64,000 bases of DNA from Malania oleifera (GCF_029873635.1 NC_080428.1:62491957-62555956), one strand, 5' to 3'; positions 46,998-59,055 are shown, counted from the stretch's first letter. Notes: generated by a model not told the origin, from the sequence alone. Made by a program: numbers and translations.

Positions 46998-47291
46998 CCT
47001 AGCCTCTAATTCCACAAACCACTTCTTCCAAGCCTCAACCCTTGCCTCGGCTCTCACCTTTGCACACTCCAATTCTTCATCTTAATCTTCAGATAAGTAA
47101 CAACCTCCTTCTCACCTTCACGAGAAATTCTTGAAGGCCCCAATAACCTCTTCCATCCCTCATTCCTCCTCTTTTCCCTATCGCTTGTTACTTTGTTATC
47201 CTCTCGTAAACGAATGATCGTATCTTTAGCATCTTTGTACTTTTTATTTAAGTCTTCCAATTGATCTTCAAGCAAGCATTTACTGAGCACC
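46998..47291 (-). pseudogene. Coiled-coil gene fragment, left arm of an inverted duplication
   Basis: On the minus strand this reads a charged coiled coil: SKCLLEDQLEDLNKKYKDAK, TIIRLREDNKVTSDREKRRN, GWKRLLGPSRISREGEKEVV, followed after a frame slip by EAWKKW-VELEARV. I do not recognise the parent gene. The composition suggests a plant coiled-coil protein exon carried by the CACTA element. The frame continues at its N-terminal side through the 78-bp loop (47292-47369). It is nearly repeated in inverted orientation at 47370-47672. It is a fragment with no start or stop of its own. Confidence 0.6.
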
Positions 47292-47369
47292 GACTCTCCA
47301 TTCTGCTCTCCATTCGTGAGTGATATTCTGGTGAAGATCGCACTTATATAGGAGCATTGATCAAGCATT

Positions 47370-47761
47370 GGTGCTCAGTAAATGCTTGCTTGAAGATCAA
47401 TTGAAAAACTTGAAGAAAAAAATACAAAGACGCTAAAGATGCAATCATTTATTTGTGAGAGGATAACAGAGTAACGAGCGATAGGGAAAAGAGGAAGAAG
47501 GAGGGATGCGAGAGGTTATTGGGGCCTTCAAGGAGTTCTCGTGAAGGTGAGAATGAGATTGTTGCTTATCTGAAAAATAAGATGAAGGATTTGGAGTGCG
47601 TGAAGGCGAGAACTGATGCTAAGGTTGAGGCTTGGAAGAAGCAGTTTGTGAAATTAGAGGCTAGGGTTTTGTGCCTAGAAGAGGATACTACTTTGTTGAT
47701 AAGGTGGGAAAATGAAGTACAAAACAGGAGCCTATGTATGCGTGCAAAGGTTCAAGGTTAG
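47370..47761 (+). pseudogene. Coiled-coil gene fragment, right arm of an inverted duplication
   Basis: The inverted copy of 46998-47291 reads, on the plus strand, CLLEDQLKNLKKK and then, after frame slips and an in-frame stop, GPSRSSREGENEIVAYLKNK, MKDLECVKARTDAKVEAWKK and QFVKLEARVLCLEEDTTLLI, ending at TAG 47759. It extends about 90 bp further than the left arm, so it is closer to the parent sequence there. Over the first 112 bp I count about 14 differences from the left arm (roughly 87% identity). A transcript across both arms would fold into a stem of about 295 bp with a 78-base loop. Confidence 0.65.
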
Positions 47762-48842
47762 TTGAATTGTGTTTTAATTTTTATTTTGGTAATATTTTTT
47801 TAGAGTTTCTCTATATTGCTTTGTTCTCGTTGGTTCCCAATCCAATATTGCATATAAGTCGTTACTTTTAGTTAAATTTGAAGTTTTACTTTTATTTATG
47901 TCCTATTTGCCTGAAGCATTGTTTGAACACTAAATTATCTAATTTGAGCACATAACTGTCTTAACTAAAGTTATTTATTTACTAAAATTTATAACATTTT
48001 CTTATTTAATTTTATATAAAATTATTATCTAGGGGGTTGTTGGGCTTGTTTTTGGATGTGAAAACTCTATTTCAGGTGAAGATAGGTAAGCTGCTCTTCT
48101 ATATTCATGATTATTTGTAAGGGTTAAATTTTTTTTTCCCATTGTCTATTATAAATAGGATTATGCATGGTGCTCGACTAAGGACTGGTTAAAGTTTCTG
48201 TACATTTTGATGTACAAGTTGTGCTGGTTATGAAGTTGGGCACTTTGCTTAATCTGTATAAATATAAATATCTACACTACATATGTAATATGTTGGAAAT
48301 GTGTTTGGTGAGGAAAAAGAATAAACTTTTAGTTCATTTGAAGTTAACTACAATAATCTCTTAATTTTGTTCTCTTTTTCAATTAGTTATGTTATGTTGG
48401 TTATGGTTTTACAAAGGCATTTCATTTTCATGTGTAAAAAGGAAAATAGGTTCTTATTAGCAGTTCAACTATGTATCCATTGGAAAATTTGGATGATATG
48501 GCTAATCTTCCATGCAATAATTTCCTTTTTAGAAAGATGTTGTCATATTTGCATATTCTTATTTAAAAATATTTATCAACTTCATATTTGTATACATAGC
48601 TTTCTCACGTTTGTTTGAGCATGAGAGTTTGATGAAATAGGAATGTTCATATTCATGGAATGAAAGGATACGCATGAAATGTGGGCACCCTATTCCCACC
48701 CTCCACATGGGTAATTTTCTCTCATCCCCATGGAAATACTACTTTTTGAACCAAATTGCAGTCCTATTTTAGTGGGTTGGACAACAATGTCCCTATAATA
48801 TAATTTTATCACACTATTGTTATATTCAAAATAATATTTTTT
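47762..48842. other. CACTA interior, nothing identified
   Basis: AT-rich, with scattered short frames and no recognised domain. It could hold intron sequence of the captured fragment, but I cannot show it. Confidence 0.4.
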
Positions 48843-49400
48843 TGAAAGGATGAGTGAAAGTTAAACAAATATTAAATTTCATCCTTTATGTGAATAACAT
48901 TGTAGATTACTATTCATAATGCATCGAATGACTAAATCTTTTTTATGGATGGTATTATGTTATATGAATTGTAGGTTGAACTACTGAAATCATGTTTGTG
49001 TTGAACGGCCAATTGTATGGCTGATGCAGTGTATTGTGGATTGCATATTGGTAGTGAATTTAGGTTGTTGTATGCTTGAAATGATTTATTTGCTGAAAAC
49101 AACCAGGTTTCATATACAAGTTTTATGAAAAAAATGTATAATTTATAGACGACATGCTGTCAAAATTTCATTAAAATTTTCCCAAAATAAAACCATGTAT
49201 AAAGATAATTATGATAAAATGAATGTTAAAATATTTTTGAAAGGATGAGTAAAAGTTAAACAAATATTAAACTTCATCCTTTATGTGAATAACATTACAA
49301 ATTACTATCCATAATGCGCCGAATGATTAAATCTTTTTTATGGATGGTATTATGTTATATGAATTGTAGATTGAACTACCAGAATACATGCTTGTGTTGA
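48843..49400. repeat. Direct repeat with ~390-bp period
   Basis: TTGAAAGGATGAGTGAAAG through TGTTGAAC is present at 48843-49008 and 49233-49400, about 90% alike. A partial third copy (TTGAAAGGATGAGTGAAG) is at 51139-51200, and the linked motif GACATGCTGCCAAAA recurs at 49152, 50843 and 51037. A second linked block (TTTGTGCACTCATAAAATTC) recurs at 50748 and 51380. It is a decayed tandem array in the CACTA interior. Confidence 0.7.
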
Positions 49401-49836
49401 ACGCTAACTATTTATTTCCAACTTATCTCCTCCTTCATTAGCAAAGCCTCAAAATTATTCTTAAAAGAAAATCCCGTACTAACTAAATCCTTCGAGATAT
49501 TTACCCAAGTCTTTTGCATGATCAATATTCTTAGGTATCCCTTAGAGTATTAGAATTTCAAATGTACACATCACCAGAGGAATACCTATTTCATCTTTTC
49601 AAGGCCAACTTTAAAGATGTCAACCTCTTCATAAACCTAAAGCTCTCCCACCCCTCACAGAAACAATTATTCCAGGATCCATATATAAAGGACAAAAAAA
49701 GAAGGACAAGAAACACAAATATCATAGAAGAATCCAAAATAAAAGGACATTTATCAGAGAGCAGCCTAACATAAAACTCTTGTCATAAACTAAGAAAGAC
49801 CTCCTCCCAATCATACAACATGTAAACCTATCCAAC

Positions 49837-49940
49837 CAACCAACAAAGCAACCTAACATTGGACAAAGGAAAATTTTGAAGACCACACCAACCAACAAAG
49901 CAACCTAACATTGGACAAAGGAAAATTTTGAAGACCACAC
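49837..49940. repeat. Perfect 52-bp tandem duplication
   Basis: Two adjacent copies of a 52-bp unit that contains CAACAAAGCAACCTAACATT and ends GAAGACCACAC, without differences. It is probably a recent slippage or duplication event. Confidence 0.9.
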
Positions 49941-50152
49941 CCCTAAATAAATCTTCCAAACACTATAGCCTAGAAGTAATACAAGAGTCTTTTAACTCCT
50001 TAACTGAAAATCTAATAGCATTAAACTTCCAACTTAAGACCCAATTAGGGAACCGAAGATCAAAAGCATACAAAAAATCTAGTCAAAATAAAGATCTATA
50101 ACCATAACAAGAAGGTCCATGCACTAAAGAAAACCACCACTTACATTTGTTG

Positions 50153-50341
50153 TCAAGACTTCAAGCAAACAGAAAGACTTAGAATCCTAGAGAGATTTTC
50201 CACCCTACTGTAGAGTGGCACATCTAGTATCCTAATCCACAATTTGAACCTGAGGAAGACACTAGGCACTCCTAATCTTTGAACTGTATATCCCAAATGC
50301 TTCCCAAAAATGACACCTATAAGTTTTGTTTCCATTAACAA
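50153..50341 (-). pseudogene. Possible LINE ORF1-like remnant
   Basis: The short minus-strand frame reads FGKHLGYTVQRLGVPSVFLR, FKLWIRILDVPLYSRV and ENLSRILSLSV. The spacing of the FLR and I-DVPL parts loosely matches the DUF4283/zinc-knuckle region of plant LINE ORF1 proteins. No endonuclease or RT follows. Weak; it could be chance. Confidence 0.3.
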
Positions 50342-51918
50342 AATTACATGATGATAAACTCAAAATAAGCTCTCAAACTGCTCTAAATTTGTTCACATTC
50401 CCAAGATCCCCCACATAACTAGGAATCCTCATAAAATAACCATAAACTAAAACCCACCCCCTGCCTAGCCTTCCCCTTACCCTTCTTAACCGTATAATTA
50501 ATGAATGAATTCATCTTTTGCAAGCCCTTTCATTTTTTATTTTTATTTTTTCTGTTTTCCTATCATCACACCTAGAAGAGACCTTCACACTATTCACTTA
50601 ACCAAATCTTTCCTTCGTTGGCTCTCAAATTTGGTTTTCTATTTGGTTTGAGAGTTGTTTAGGGACACTCTTCCTCTCAGTTAGGCTATGCAACATCCGT
50701 AGTTGTATGTTGTGTGTGTTTTTCATTGTCTACTAATATGAAACTCTTGTGCACTCATAAAATTCATTACTGATTGGATTATTGTGAATTGTTTATTGAT
50801 AACTAGGTTTGGAGCATATCTCTATGAAAATTGTCCTATTTACAGACGAAATGCTGCCAAAATTTTTTTAAACTTCTATAATTTTGGAAAACGCAATCCT
50901 ATGGACTTTTATGCATATTATTGTTTTTATTTTTGAGTCCTAAGGTTGTCTTGAGCACATTGAGCATCTGTATGATGCAAAAATCTTGTGAATTGCATGC
51001 TTTTGTGACTTACAGGTTTGGGAAAGAAACTTACAGATGACATGCTGCCAAAAATTTGTTAAATTTTTTCTAAAATAATCAAAGTCATATACCATATTTA
51101 TGAGAATGATTATGGTGTGCTGAATGTTAAATTTTTTTTGAAAGGATGAGTGAAGTTCAAATGAATTTTGAACTTCATCTTTAAATTTAATTTTGTATAT
51201 GCTAAGTGAAAATTCTATCAATCATGAACTCATTTGCATTATTTGATTATTATAATTGTTTTTGAGCCCTAAGGAAGTCATGTAAACCATGAATATCACA
51301 TTCTATTTTTTCATAAAATTATATTTTGATATAGATTGTTTATGGGACATTACATTATTTAATGCTTATTATATGAAACTTTTGTGCACTCATAAAATTC
51401 ATTATTCGTTGGATTATTGTGAACTTTTTATTGTAAACACTCAAGTTTGGAGTACATATGTAACGTCTTGCTAAATTAATTAAGATTTCTTCTTCTTTTT
51501 TTTTTAATAATAATTACTGTGAAATTTTACTGCTCTGATACCTTCATATATAAAACTAACCATCCACCTAAGCAGTAGGAAGCTAAAATCACATAACCAC
51601 CACTATATATAAATATATACAATACCAGTGTCATAATACTCCCAAAATATACATATAAAGTTGCACCTCCAAAAAACCCTCATTTGAGACAAGAACTATA
51701 CAGGGAAAACCTTTCCAAAAAATGCTCACTCTATCAATAGGCAGCACTGAAACCCCTCTATCGGCGAGTTTGATCTGCTTGCCTCATTGGATCACCTGAA
51801 AAATATAAGTTAAATGGGATGAGGTGACGCTCAATAAGAAGAAACATGTGATTGCTAGTGTGTGGCAGATGAGCTATATGCTTGCAAAATCTGATTTAGA
51901 AAAATATCATAAATAACA

Positions 51919-53950
51919 TGTAACGACCCAGCCCTTCATATGGACCTAGGTGTCTCTCGCTTAAACCAAATACCTGTATAAATCATACAGGGACATACGG
52001 GTATAAATCATACATAACTTTGATGTAAATGTTGCAAAAAAATATAAACATCCATTAGGATTTCTATCAGTCTTATACCAGAGTTTACTAATACATCCAC
52101 AATTACAACCCTCCAAAAAGGACTTTCATCTAGGTTTATTACAAGATTCAAATGTTTACTTAAGCTAACCAAAAATTATCACCCTAGTCCCTTTAACTAC
52201 TAGGACCGATGCACTGATGAACCTGAAAACAAAGGTTGTATGATAGGGTGAGACACCTCTCAGTAAGAAAGAAAGAGTTACAACAGTGTGTGACTGCATA
52301 TATGCACATTTTCATAAGAACTCATACATTTGAAACATTTGTTTTATCATATAACATTTATCTGCACATCAATATTTAAATCATGCATATGATTATAAGA
52401 ACACTTCCAGCTTGGTATGACAATTTGGCTATTTACCCCGTGGCACAGGATGTGCACCGATTGCCTCTAATAGTGTCCTGTTCGTGCAGACAAAGCCGAG
52501 CATCTTTTATGATTCGACTGTCCCCTGGTTTATTTTTACCAGCAGCTTACTTACTCCACGCAGGTCGACCATCTAATATACCCATACTGATTTTACACAT
52601 GTATGGTTGCACTGCCAGCATTGGTACCTAACCCTAGGAGTTTATTTCAACCCCCGGATTAGAGAATTTTTCAACCCCTTTTATTGAAGTTTCTTTCAAC
52701 CTCTTTTGTTCACAAGCTGTGGTTCCAGTATCATATATACAACTTATAGCAAAACAGTAACCTGTGCAATTCCAGTATTTTTCACAAATTCAGATAATCA
52801 CATTGGGTTCAAACCGGAGCCTTTCTACTCAGTTTACCCCTCTTTGTTTACTGATTCAGCTTGGTGTATCACCGGCCTCCGTTTATCACATTCTCAATAT
52901 AACAAATTGGAACTTCGTTCCCATATTCTATATCAATAGTATTGAAAATCCATTCATTTCCATTTCAACATACTCTGTATAACAATTTGGAACATTGTTC
53001 CCATATTCTATATCAATAGCATAGAAAATTCATACATTTCCATTTCAACATATATCGCACAAGTTTAATCCAAAAACCCGCTAAATGATAGACATCAAGT
53101 AAACATCATTTAAATGAATAAGTAAAGGATTCGACATCTCCTACTATAGTGTAAATACAAATCAATGATTTTTGTAAAGTTTGGAGATCATAAGCCGAAA
53201 TCCTTATTTTTACTAAAAATCGTAAAATCATAAAACCAATATTTCTACTCGGTAGAATTTAGAAAATAAGTAGTTAAATCATACATAATAACATAAACTA
53301 ACTTTTTAACGGTTTGTTTTTTCCAAAAATGCTGTTGTAATCAAATTCCCCTTACCTTAAGCTTGAAACGAAACTACGTTCGGAAATGATCTAAACCGAC
53401 AACTCGGATTCCCAAAAACCTAAAACCACAGAATATAATCTTACTATATTTTCTACTACTATCCAAATATCCAATCAAAACTGAAATCAGATCCTTACCT
53501 TGATTTTTGGGAAAACTCAAAAATCTCTGAAACTACGATCCGATCTACTAGGATTGTAGAGTTTCCCCTTCTGATCCACACAGTACCGTCCGTTTTTGGA
53601 AATGGACGACAAACAGCAAAGAATCTTAGAGAGAGAGAGAGAGAGAGAGAGGAATTTCGTTGGTTGAGAGAGAGAAAGAGAGAGTTTGGAAGCAAACTTA
53701 GCTTTTAAGCAATTGAAATGGATATTTATAGGGCGTTTGACCAAGTCAAATTCGCCGATGAGGCGGCGTCTTCGTCGACGAATCTGCCACACAACTTGTC
53801 AACGAGGCCATTCCTTCATCGCTAAGTTCAAATTCCGGATATTTCTTTGACCCGCTCGGTATTTGCTCGTCGACGAGGCTCTGAATGACTTTGTCGACGA
53901 ACGTGACCCTTCGTCGATGAATCCAGCTTATATAGGTTTGGGTCTCAACA
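51919..53950 (-). repeat. 3' LTR of the full-length chromovirus
   Basis: 2032 bp from TGTAACGACCCAGCC to GGTTTGGGTCTCAACA. The palindrome array is at 53748-53930. The TATA-like CTATAAATATCC on the minus strand is at 53722-53733. Compared with the 5' LTR it lacks two short blocks (around 51985 and 52100). Confidence 0.93.
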
Positions 53951-53962
53951 ATCTCCCCTTAT
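53951..53962 (-). other. Polypurine tract
   Basis: On the minus strand AATAAGGGGAGAT directly precedes the 3' LTR start TGTTGAGACC. Confidence 0.85.
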
Positions 53963-54200
53963 TATAAGAATTTCATCCTTGAAATTTACTAATAATAGCT
54001 AACATAATCTTCTCTTATAATTCCGCTTTACAAAAGAGTCGACCGTCACCTACAAAGTGACTTTGACCTAAATTCATTACATACCCTCACATATGGCAGA
54101 GGAATACCGTGGTTACACAAAAGATACATCGGAAGATTACATACATAGACAAAACTCTCCCAAAGGTTATACCATTTAATCTATATCATCTACTACATAT

Positions 54201-55727
54201 TCATGTACTATCAAATAATTGTGGGTGCTTCTGGCGTATTTCAGATTCTAAATCCTATGAAGCTTCTTCTACTGTATGGTTACGCCATAATACCTTCACG
54301 AGAGGTATTTCCTTAGTCCGTAACTGCTGTACTTTCCAATCCAATATTTGCACTGGTACTTCCTCATACGATAAGGTATCACTGATCTCTAGAGGTTTGT
54401 AACTCAGTACGTGTGATGGATCTAGTACGTACTTCCTCAGTACAGACACGTGAAATATATCATGGACTCTGGATAACGCTGGAGGTAAAGCCACTCGATA
54501 AGCAACCGAACCTATCCTTTCAAGGATTTCAAAAGGCCATACATACTGAGGACTTAGCTTCCCTTTCTTTCCGAATCTCATCACCCCTTTCATCAGAGCG
54601 ATTCTCAAGAATACCATATCTCATACCCCAAATTCCAACCCTCATCGACGAGTATCAGCATAACTTTTCTGTCGACTCTGAGCTGCTTTAATTCTTTCCC
54701 TGATCAATGCAACCTTTGTAGAGGTTTGTTGAACCATTTCTGGACCTAATATCTGCCGCTCACCTACCTGATCCCAGTACAACGGAGATCGACACTGACG
54801 ACCATACAAAGCCTCATAAGGTGCCATCTCTATGCTTGCCTGGTAACTGTTGTTATATGCAAATTCAACAAGCGGTAGATATCGTATCCAACTATCACTA
54901 AAATCTAGTATACAAGCCCGCAACATATCCTCTAACGTCTGAATAGTCCTCTCCGACTGTCCATTCATCTGCGGGTGAAAAGACGTACTGAATGTCAATC
55001 GCGAACCCAAGGCATCCTGTAAACTTTTCCAAAAGCGAGACGTAAAACGCGAATCCTGATCTGAAACAATAGATATAGGGACACCATGGAGTCATACCAT
55101 CTCCTGCACATAAAGTTCTGCCAGCCTATTCAGAGAGTAGCTGACTCTGATTGAAATGAAATGTGCAGTCTTCGTCAACCGATCTACTATAACCCATATG
55201 ACATTCTTCCCATGCACCGCCGTAGGTAAACCTGTCACAAAATCCATCGAGACGTGTTCCCATTTCCACTCAGGGATGTCAAGTGGCTGAAGTGGTCCTA
55301 CCGGCCTCTAATGTCCTGCTTTGATTCGTTGACATGTCAAACACTGCTCTACAAATTGGGCGATCTCTCTTTTCATGTTGATCCACCAAAAAGATTCCCT
55401 CAAATCCCGGTACATTTTCTTACTACCAGGATGTACAGTATAAAGTGAACGATATGCCTCCTCTAGAATGACCCGTTTAATCACGACATCATTCGGTACA
55501 CAAACCCTACCGCAAAATCTCAATACCCCATCACCAGCGATACTGAAATCCGGCTTTAACCCCTTCTGAACCCCTTCCATAACCTCAACCAACTCGAGAT
55601 CCTCCTTCTGCACCACACGGATCCTCTCCTGCAAAGTCGGCTGTACCCACTCCAAGCTCGCAAGAACAACCCGATGTTTTCCTTCTACCACTTCCAAACT
55701 TAACCTTTCAAGGTTCATACAGATCTA
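54201..55727 (-). pseudogene. Gypsy integrase and chromodomain
   Basis: The product would be integrase, which splices element DNA into the chromosome, plus a targeting module. From 55718 the zinc finger reads EEAYRSLYTVHPGSKKMYRD then QCLTCQRIK. The first zinc ligand His is Tyr (CAC to TAC). The catalytic core shows MDFVTGLP (first Asp), IVSDQDSRF (second Asp) and QSERTIQTLEDMLRA (Glu near 54952), then PLVEFAYNNSYQASI. The C-terminal part has HDIFHVSVLRKYV, YEEVPVQILDWKVQQLR and EIPLVKVLWRNHTVEEAS, a chromodomain-like end, stopping at TGA 54201-54203. Internal stops are at 55727, 55310 (TAG), 55094, 54644, 54623 (TGA) and 54257 (TAG), all in frame with the upstream parts. It is a homologue of 18469-19907. 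Confidence 0.93.
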
Positions 55728-56162
55728 AGGTTGAACCTTCATTGCTGAAATAGACGCATCCACAAACTTCCGACTCAGAGCATCGACTACCACATTAGCC
55801 TTTCCTGGGAGATAGCTAATAACACAGTCGTAGTCTTTAATCAACTTAAGCCATCTACGCCGTCTCATGTTGAGCTCCTTCTGAGTAAAAAAGTATTTAA
55901 GACTTTTATGGTCAATAAAAATCTCACACCTTTCACCGTATAAGTAGTGCCTCCAAATTTTCAGTGCAAACACTACTGCTGCTAATTCTAAATCATGCGT
56001 CGGGTAGTTCTTCTCGTATTCTTTGAGTTGATGAGAAGCGTAAGCAACCACTTTATCTTGCTGCACTAGAACACATCCAAGACCTTTTTTCGAAGCATCA
56101 GTATATATAACAAAACTACCATCACTAGATGGAAGAGTCAGAACTGGAGCAGTGACCAGTCA
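55728..56162 (-). pseudogene. Gypsy RNase H
   Basis: Removes the RNA strand of the RNA-DNA hybrid made during reverse transcription. After an in-frame TGA (56162-56160; CGA in related copies would be Arg) the frame gives [58 protein letters not shown] and [20 protein letters not shown], then [16 protein letters not shown]. The catalytic Asp in YTDAS, the Glu in HDLELAA and the Asp in IDHKSL are all present. It ends at TAG 55727. It is continuous with RT and integrase in one frame. Confidence 0.93.
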
Positions 56163-57122
56163 CCTTTTCAGCTCTTGGAAACTCAGCTCGCACTCATCCG
56201 TCCAATCATATCTCACATTCTTCCGCGTAAGTTTCGTCAAAGGATCTGCTAAATTGGAGAGCCCTTCTATAAACCATCGGCAATAACCTGCAAGACCCAG
56301 AAAACTTTTGATCTCTTGAACATTCTTCGGTCTCGCCCAGTCTACTACTGCTTCTATCTTACTTGGGTCCACCGATACACCTTCCTTAGACACCACGTGC
56401 CCCATAAATGCAATCTGTTCTAGCCAGAACCCGCACTTCTTCAGTTTAGCATACAACCTCTTATCCCTAAGAATTTGCAATACTAGTCTCAAATGAACTT
56501 CATGTTCTGCAGCACTCCTAGAATACAATAGGATATCATCAATAAATACCACAACGAACCGGTCTAGATATTCGTCGAAGACCCTGTTCATCAAATACAT
56601 AAATGCTGCAGGTGCATTAGTTAAACCAAAAGGCCTAACCATAAATTCAAAATGGCCATATCGGGTTCGAAATGCAGTTTTCGAGATGTCCTCCACTTTC
56701 ACCTTCAGCTGGTGATACCCAGATCGTAGGTCAATTTTAGAGAAAACCTGCATGCCCTGAAGTTGATCAAACAAATCATCGATCCTGGGTAGCAGATACT
56801 TGTTCTTTATCATCACCTTATTCAGTTTTCGATAGTCGATGCACATCCTCATCGACCCATACTTCTTCTTCACAAATAACATCGATGCTCCTCAAGGAGA
56901 AACATTAGGTCGAATGTACACCTTGTCAAGCAGTTCTTGAAGCTGTTCCTTAAACTCTCTTAGCTCAAATGGAGCCATATGATACAGAGCTTTCGATATC
57001 GGCTCCGTACCTGGAGCTAATTCTATGGCAAATTCCACCTCACGGTCCGGAGGTAATCCTGGTAAGTCCTCCGGAAACACGTCAGGGAATTCGCGTACCA
57101 CAGTAATCATCTCCAATTCCTA
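56163..57122 (-). pseudogene. Gypsy reverse transcriptase
   Basis: Copies element RNA into DNA. The upstream part (57116-56895) reads [20 protein letters not shown] and [20 protein letters not shown]. It is cut by TGA 56894-56892 where related proteins have Trp in SPWGA. Then come [62 protein letters not shown] and [12 protein letters not shown]. The catalytic box is [14 protein letters not shown], followed by [16 protein letters not shown] and [12 protein letters not shown]. The FIDD pair and the Asp of KIDLRSGY are intact. The open part (56882-56160) is 240 residues. Only nonsense changes disable it. Confidence 0.95.
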
Positions 57123-57707
57123 TTCTCCTATTGGTGCGTCTTTTTCGAATTCTAGATATCCTTGGCACCCCCTAAGAAGTAGCCTCCTAGCTTGCATAGC
57201 AGAAAGGATACGTGGTGTAGAACGCACACACGATCTAAGGAACTGAAATTCTTGCTTTCCTGGCGGTCTGAACAACACCTCCCTATTGTGGCAATCAATA
57301 TTGGCATAACTAGCAAACAACTAGTCCATCCCTAGGATGATAACAAAGTCATACATGTCGTACATCACAAAATCAACTGGTAGTATCCTCCCCTGTATTT
57401 CAATCGGGAAGTCCCGAACTACCTTGCTACACCTGACCATAGATCCAAACGGTGTAGCCACCACTAGTTCATAATCTAACAATTGCACTTCTAATTCACA
57501 CAATTTAACAAAATCTCAGGAAATAAAAGAATGTGTTGCCCCGAAATCAAATAATACTACAGCTTTATGAGGAAGCATGTAAATGATACCTGTGACTATG
57601 TCACCAGCGTTCTCAGCGTCACTAGGAGTCAGAGAATATACCCTAGGCTGGGTTGTACCCTCCTGCTGTCCGCCACGCTGTGTCAGAGCATTCCCTTTGT
57701 ATTGCTG
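57123..57707 (-). pseudogene. Gypsy aspartic protease
   Basis: Would cut the polyprotein. The active-site region reads VVLFDFGATHSFIS at about 57560-57520. The family motif is D-S/T-G, so the catalytic Ser is Phe here (a C-to-T change), predicted to be inactive. The frame goes on with LLDYELVVATPFGSMVRCSK, PVDFVMYDMYDFVIILGMD and (after TAG 57323-57321, Trp in relatives) LFASYANIDCHNREVLFRPP. Stops lie at 57518 (TGA), 57323 and 57122 (TAG). It sits in frame between Gag and RT. Confidence 0.88.
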
Positions 57708-58676
57708 CTACGAGGCTCCACTATTCCTCTGCATCTGACAGTCTCTCATCTGATGTCTTTTTCTACCACACTGCATACACGCTCTCGTAGACAACCAACA
57801 CTGCCCATGGTGTTTCTTACTACATAAAGAACAACGTGGAACACGCACGGAATTCTGGGACGTACCACCACTTTTCTTCTTCCACTTACCCTGTCCTGTC
57901 CCAAACGAAAAATTAGGAGGTGCTGGCCTCTTCTTCGTAACCTGTACCTCTGCATCCTCTAACAAACACTCCTCTGCTACGGTGACTTTATCAACCAACG
58001 TAGCAAAGTCCTGCAATTGCAAGATTGCCGTCTGCTTATGGATCTCGCTCCTTAGACCCCTTTGAAACTTTCAAGCCTTCTTTGCTTCATCAGGAATCAC
58101 GAATGGAGCAAATCGGGACAACTCCTGGAATTTGGCAACGTACTGCTGCACTGTTAACGATCCCTGTGTCAAATTCATGAATTCCTCTATTTTCGCATTT
58201 CTAATTGTGGCCAAAAAATAACATTCAAAGAAGAGCTTTTTGAATCGGGCCCACGTCAATGCTATTGGTATCGGTCGGTGCTCTTCCATCTACTTTACAG
58301 ACACCCACCATCTCTCAGCCTCCCTTGCCAACTTAAACGTGGTGAAGGTGACTTTCTGCCTTTCAGTGCATTTCAACACATCAAGGATCTTCTCGATCTC
58401 CTGGATCCAATTCTCTGCACTAACTGGATCTGTACTGCCCACAAAAGCAGAGGGTTTCAACCTGGTGAACTGCTAAATGGAGCAACCCAACTCAGTCGTA
58501 GGACGATCGTGCCCCCTATTCGTCCACACTACCTCAGCCATAAGCTGCTGTGCGAAGTCACGCAACACACTAGTAGAGTCATTACCGGTCTAGGGGCCGA
58601 CACCCTCACTACTACTGCCACCCACATTGGTAGTGATACCCTGGATTCCATCCTGAAAACATTTACAAAAATCCAT
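57708..58676 (-). pseudogene. Gypsy Gag with zinc knuckle
   Basis: Capsid/nucleocapsid part of the polyprotein. I place the start at ATG 58676 because the frame is continuous with pol and lies about 380 bp from the primer site. The capsid domain reads PVSAENWIQEIEKILDVL, TERQKVTFTTFKLAREAERW and (58289 on) [40 protein letters not shown] and [20 protein letters not shown] nucleocapsid knuckle CMQCGRKRHQMRDC follows near 57790-57745, with Gly-to-Arg at the usual G-H pair. Stops are TAG 58592, TAG 58475, TAG 58292, TGA 58073 and TAG 57710. No frameshift is needed across the whole of Gag. Confidence 0.92.
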
Positions 58677-59043
58677 TAGAAAATAATAGCCTACCCGTCA
58701 CTACTACTATCATATTATAGACTCAATCCCTTAAATTCATATTCCCAATATTGACGTACTCCATTATTTTGACAATATCATTCGAACTCGAATTTCACCC
58801 TTCTACTAGGAAACAAAATTGTCAATGGATTGTCATGATTTTCTGAACCTTTCAACTGATTCAGAAAAATACAGAAGTCAATCGATAAATTTTCGTCTCT
58901 AGATATACAAAGCAAAATCCAAGGTCTTATCCTTGTCCTAAACTCTCGTATATTATAGACTATTACAACTAGTGACTTATAAGTTTAACATATATCCCTA
59001 ACCAGACAACATGAATCAAATCATACTTCCAACTAGCTTTTGG

Positions 59044-59055
59044 GCTCTGATACCA
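59044..59055 (-). other. Primer-binding site, initiator Met-tRNA
   Basis: TGGTATCAGAGC on the minus strand, 2 bp from the 5' LTR end at 59058. A perfect canonical site. Confidence 0.95.

Noticed and set aside
50153..50341. A working LINE
   Set aside because: Only a weak ORF1-like stretch is seen. No endonuclease or reverse transcriptase motif is nearby.
54201..58676. Programmed stop-codon readthrough in Gag-Pol
   Set aside because: Sixteen scattered stops plus loss of the protease active-site residue fit mutational decay, not regulated readthrough.
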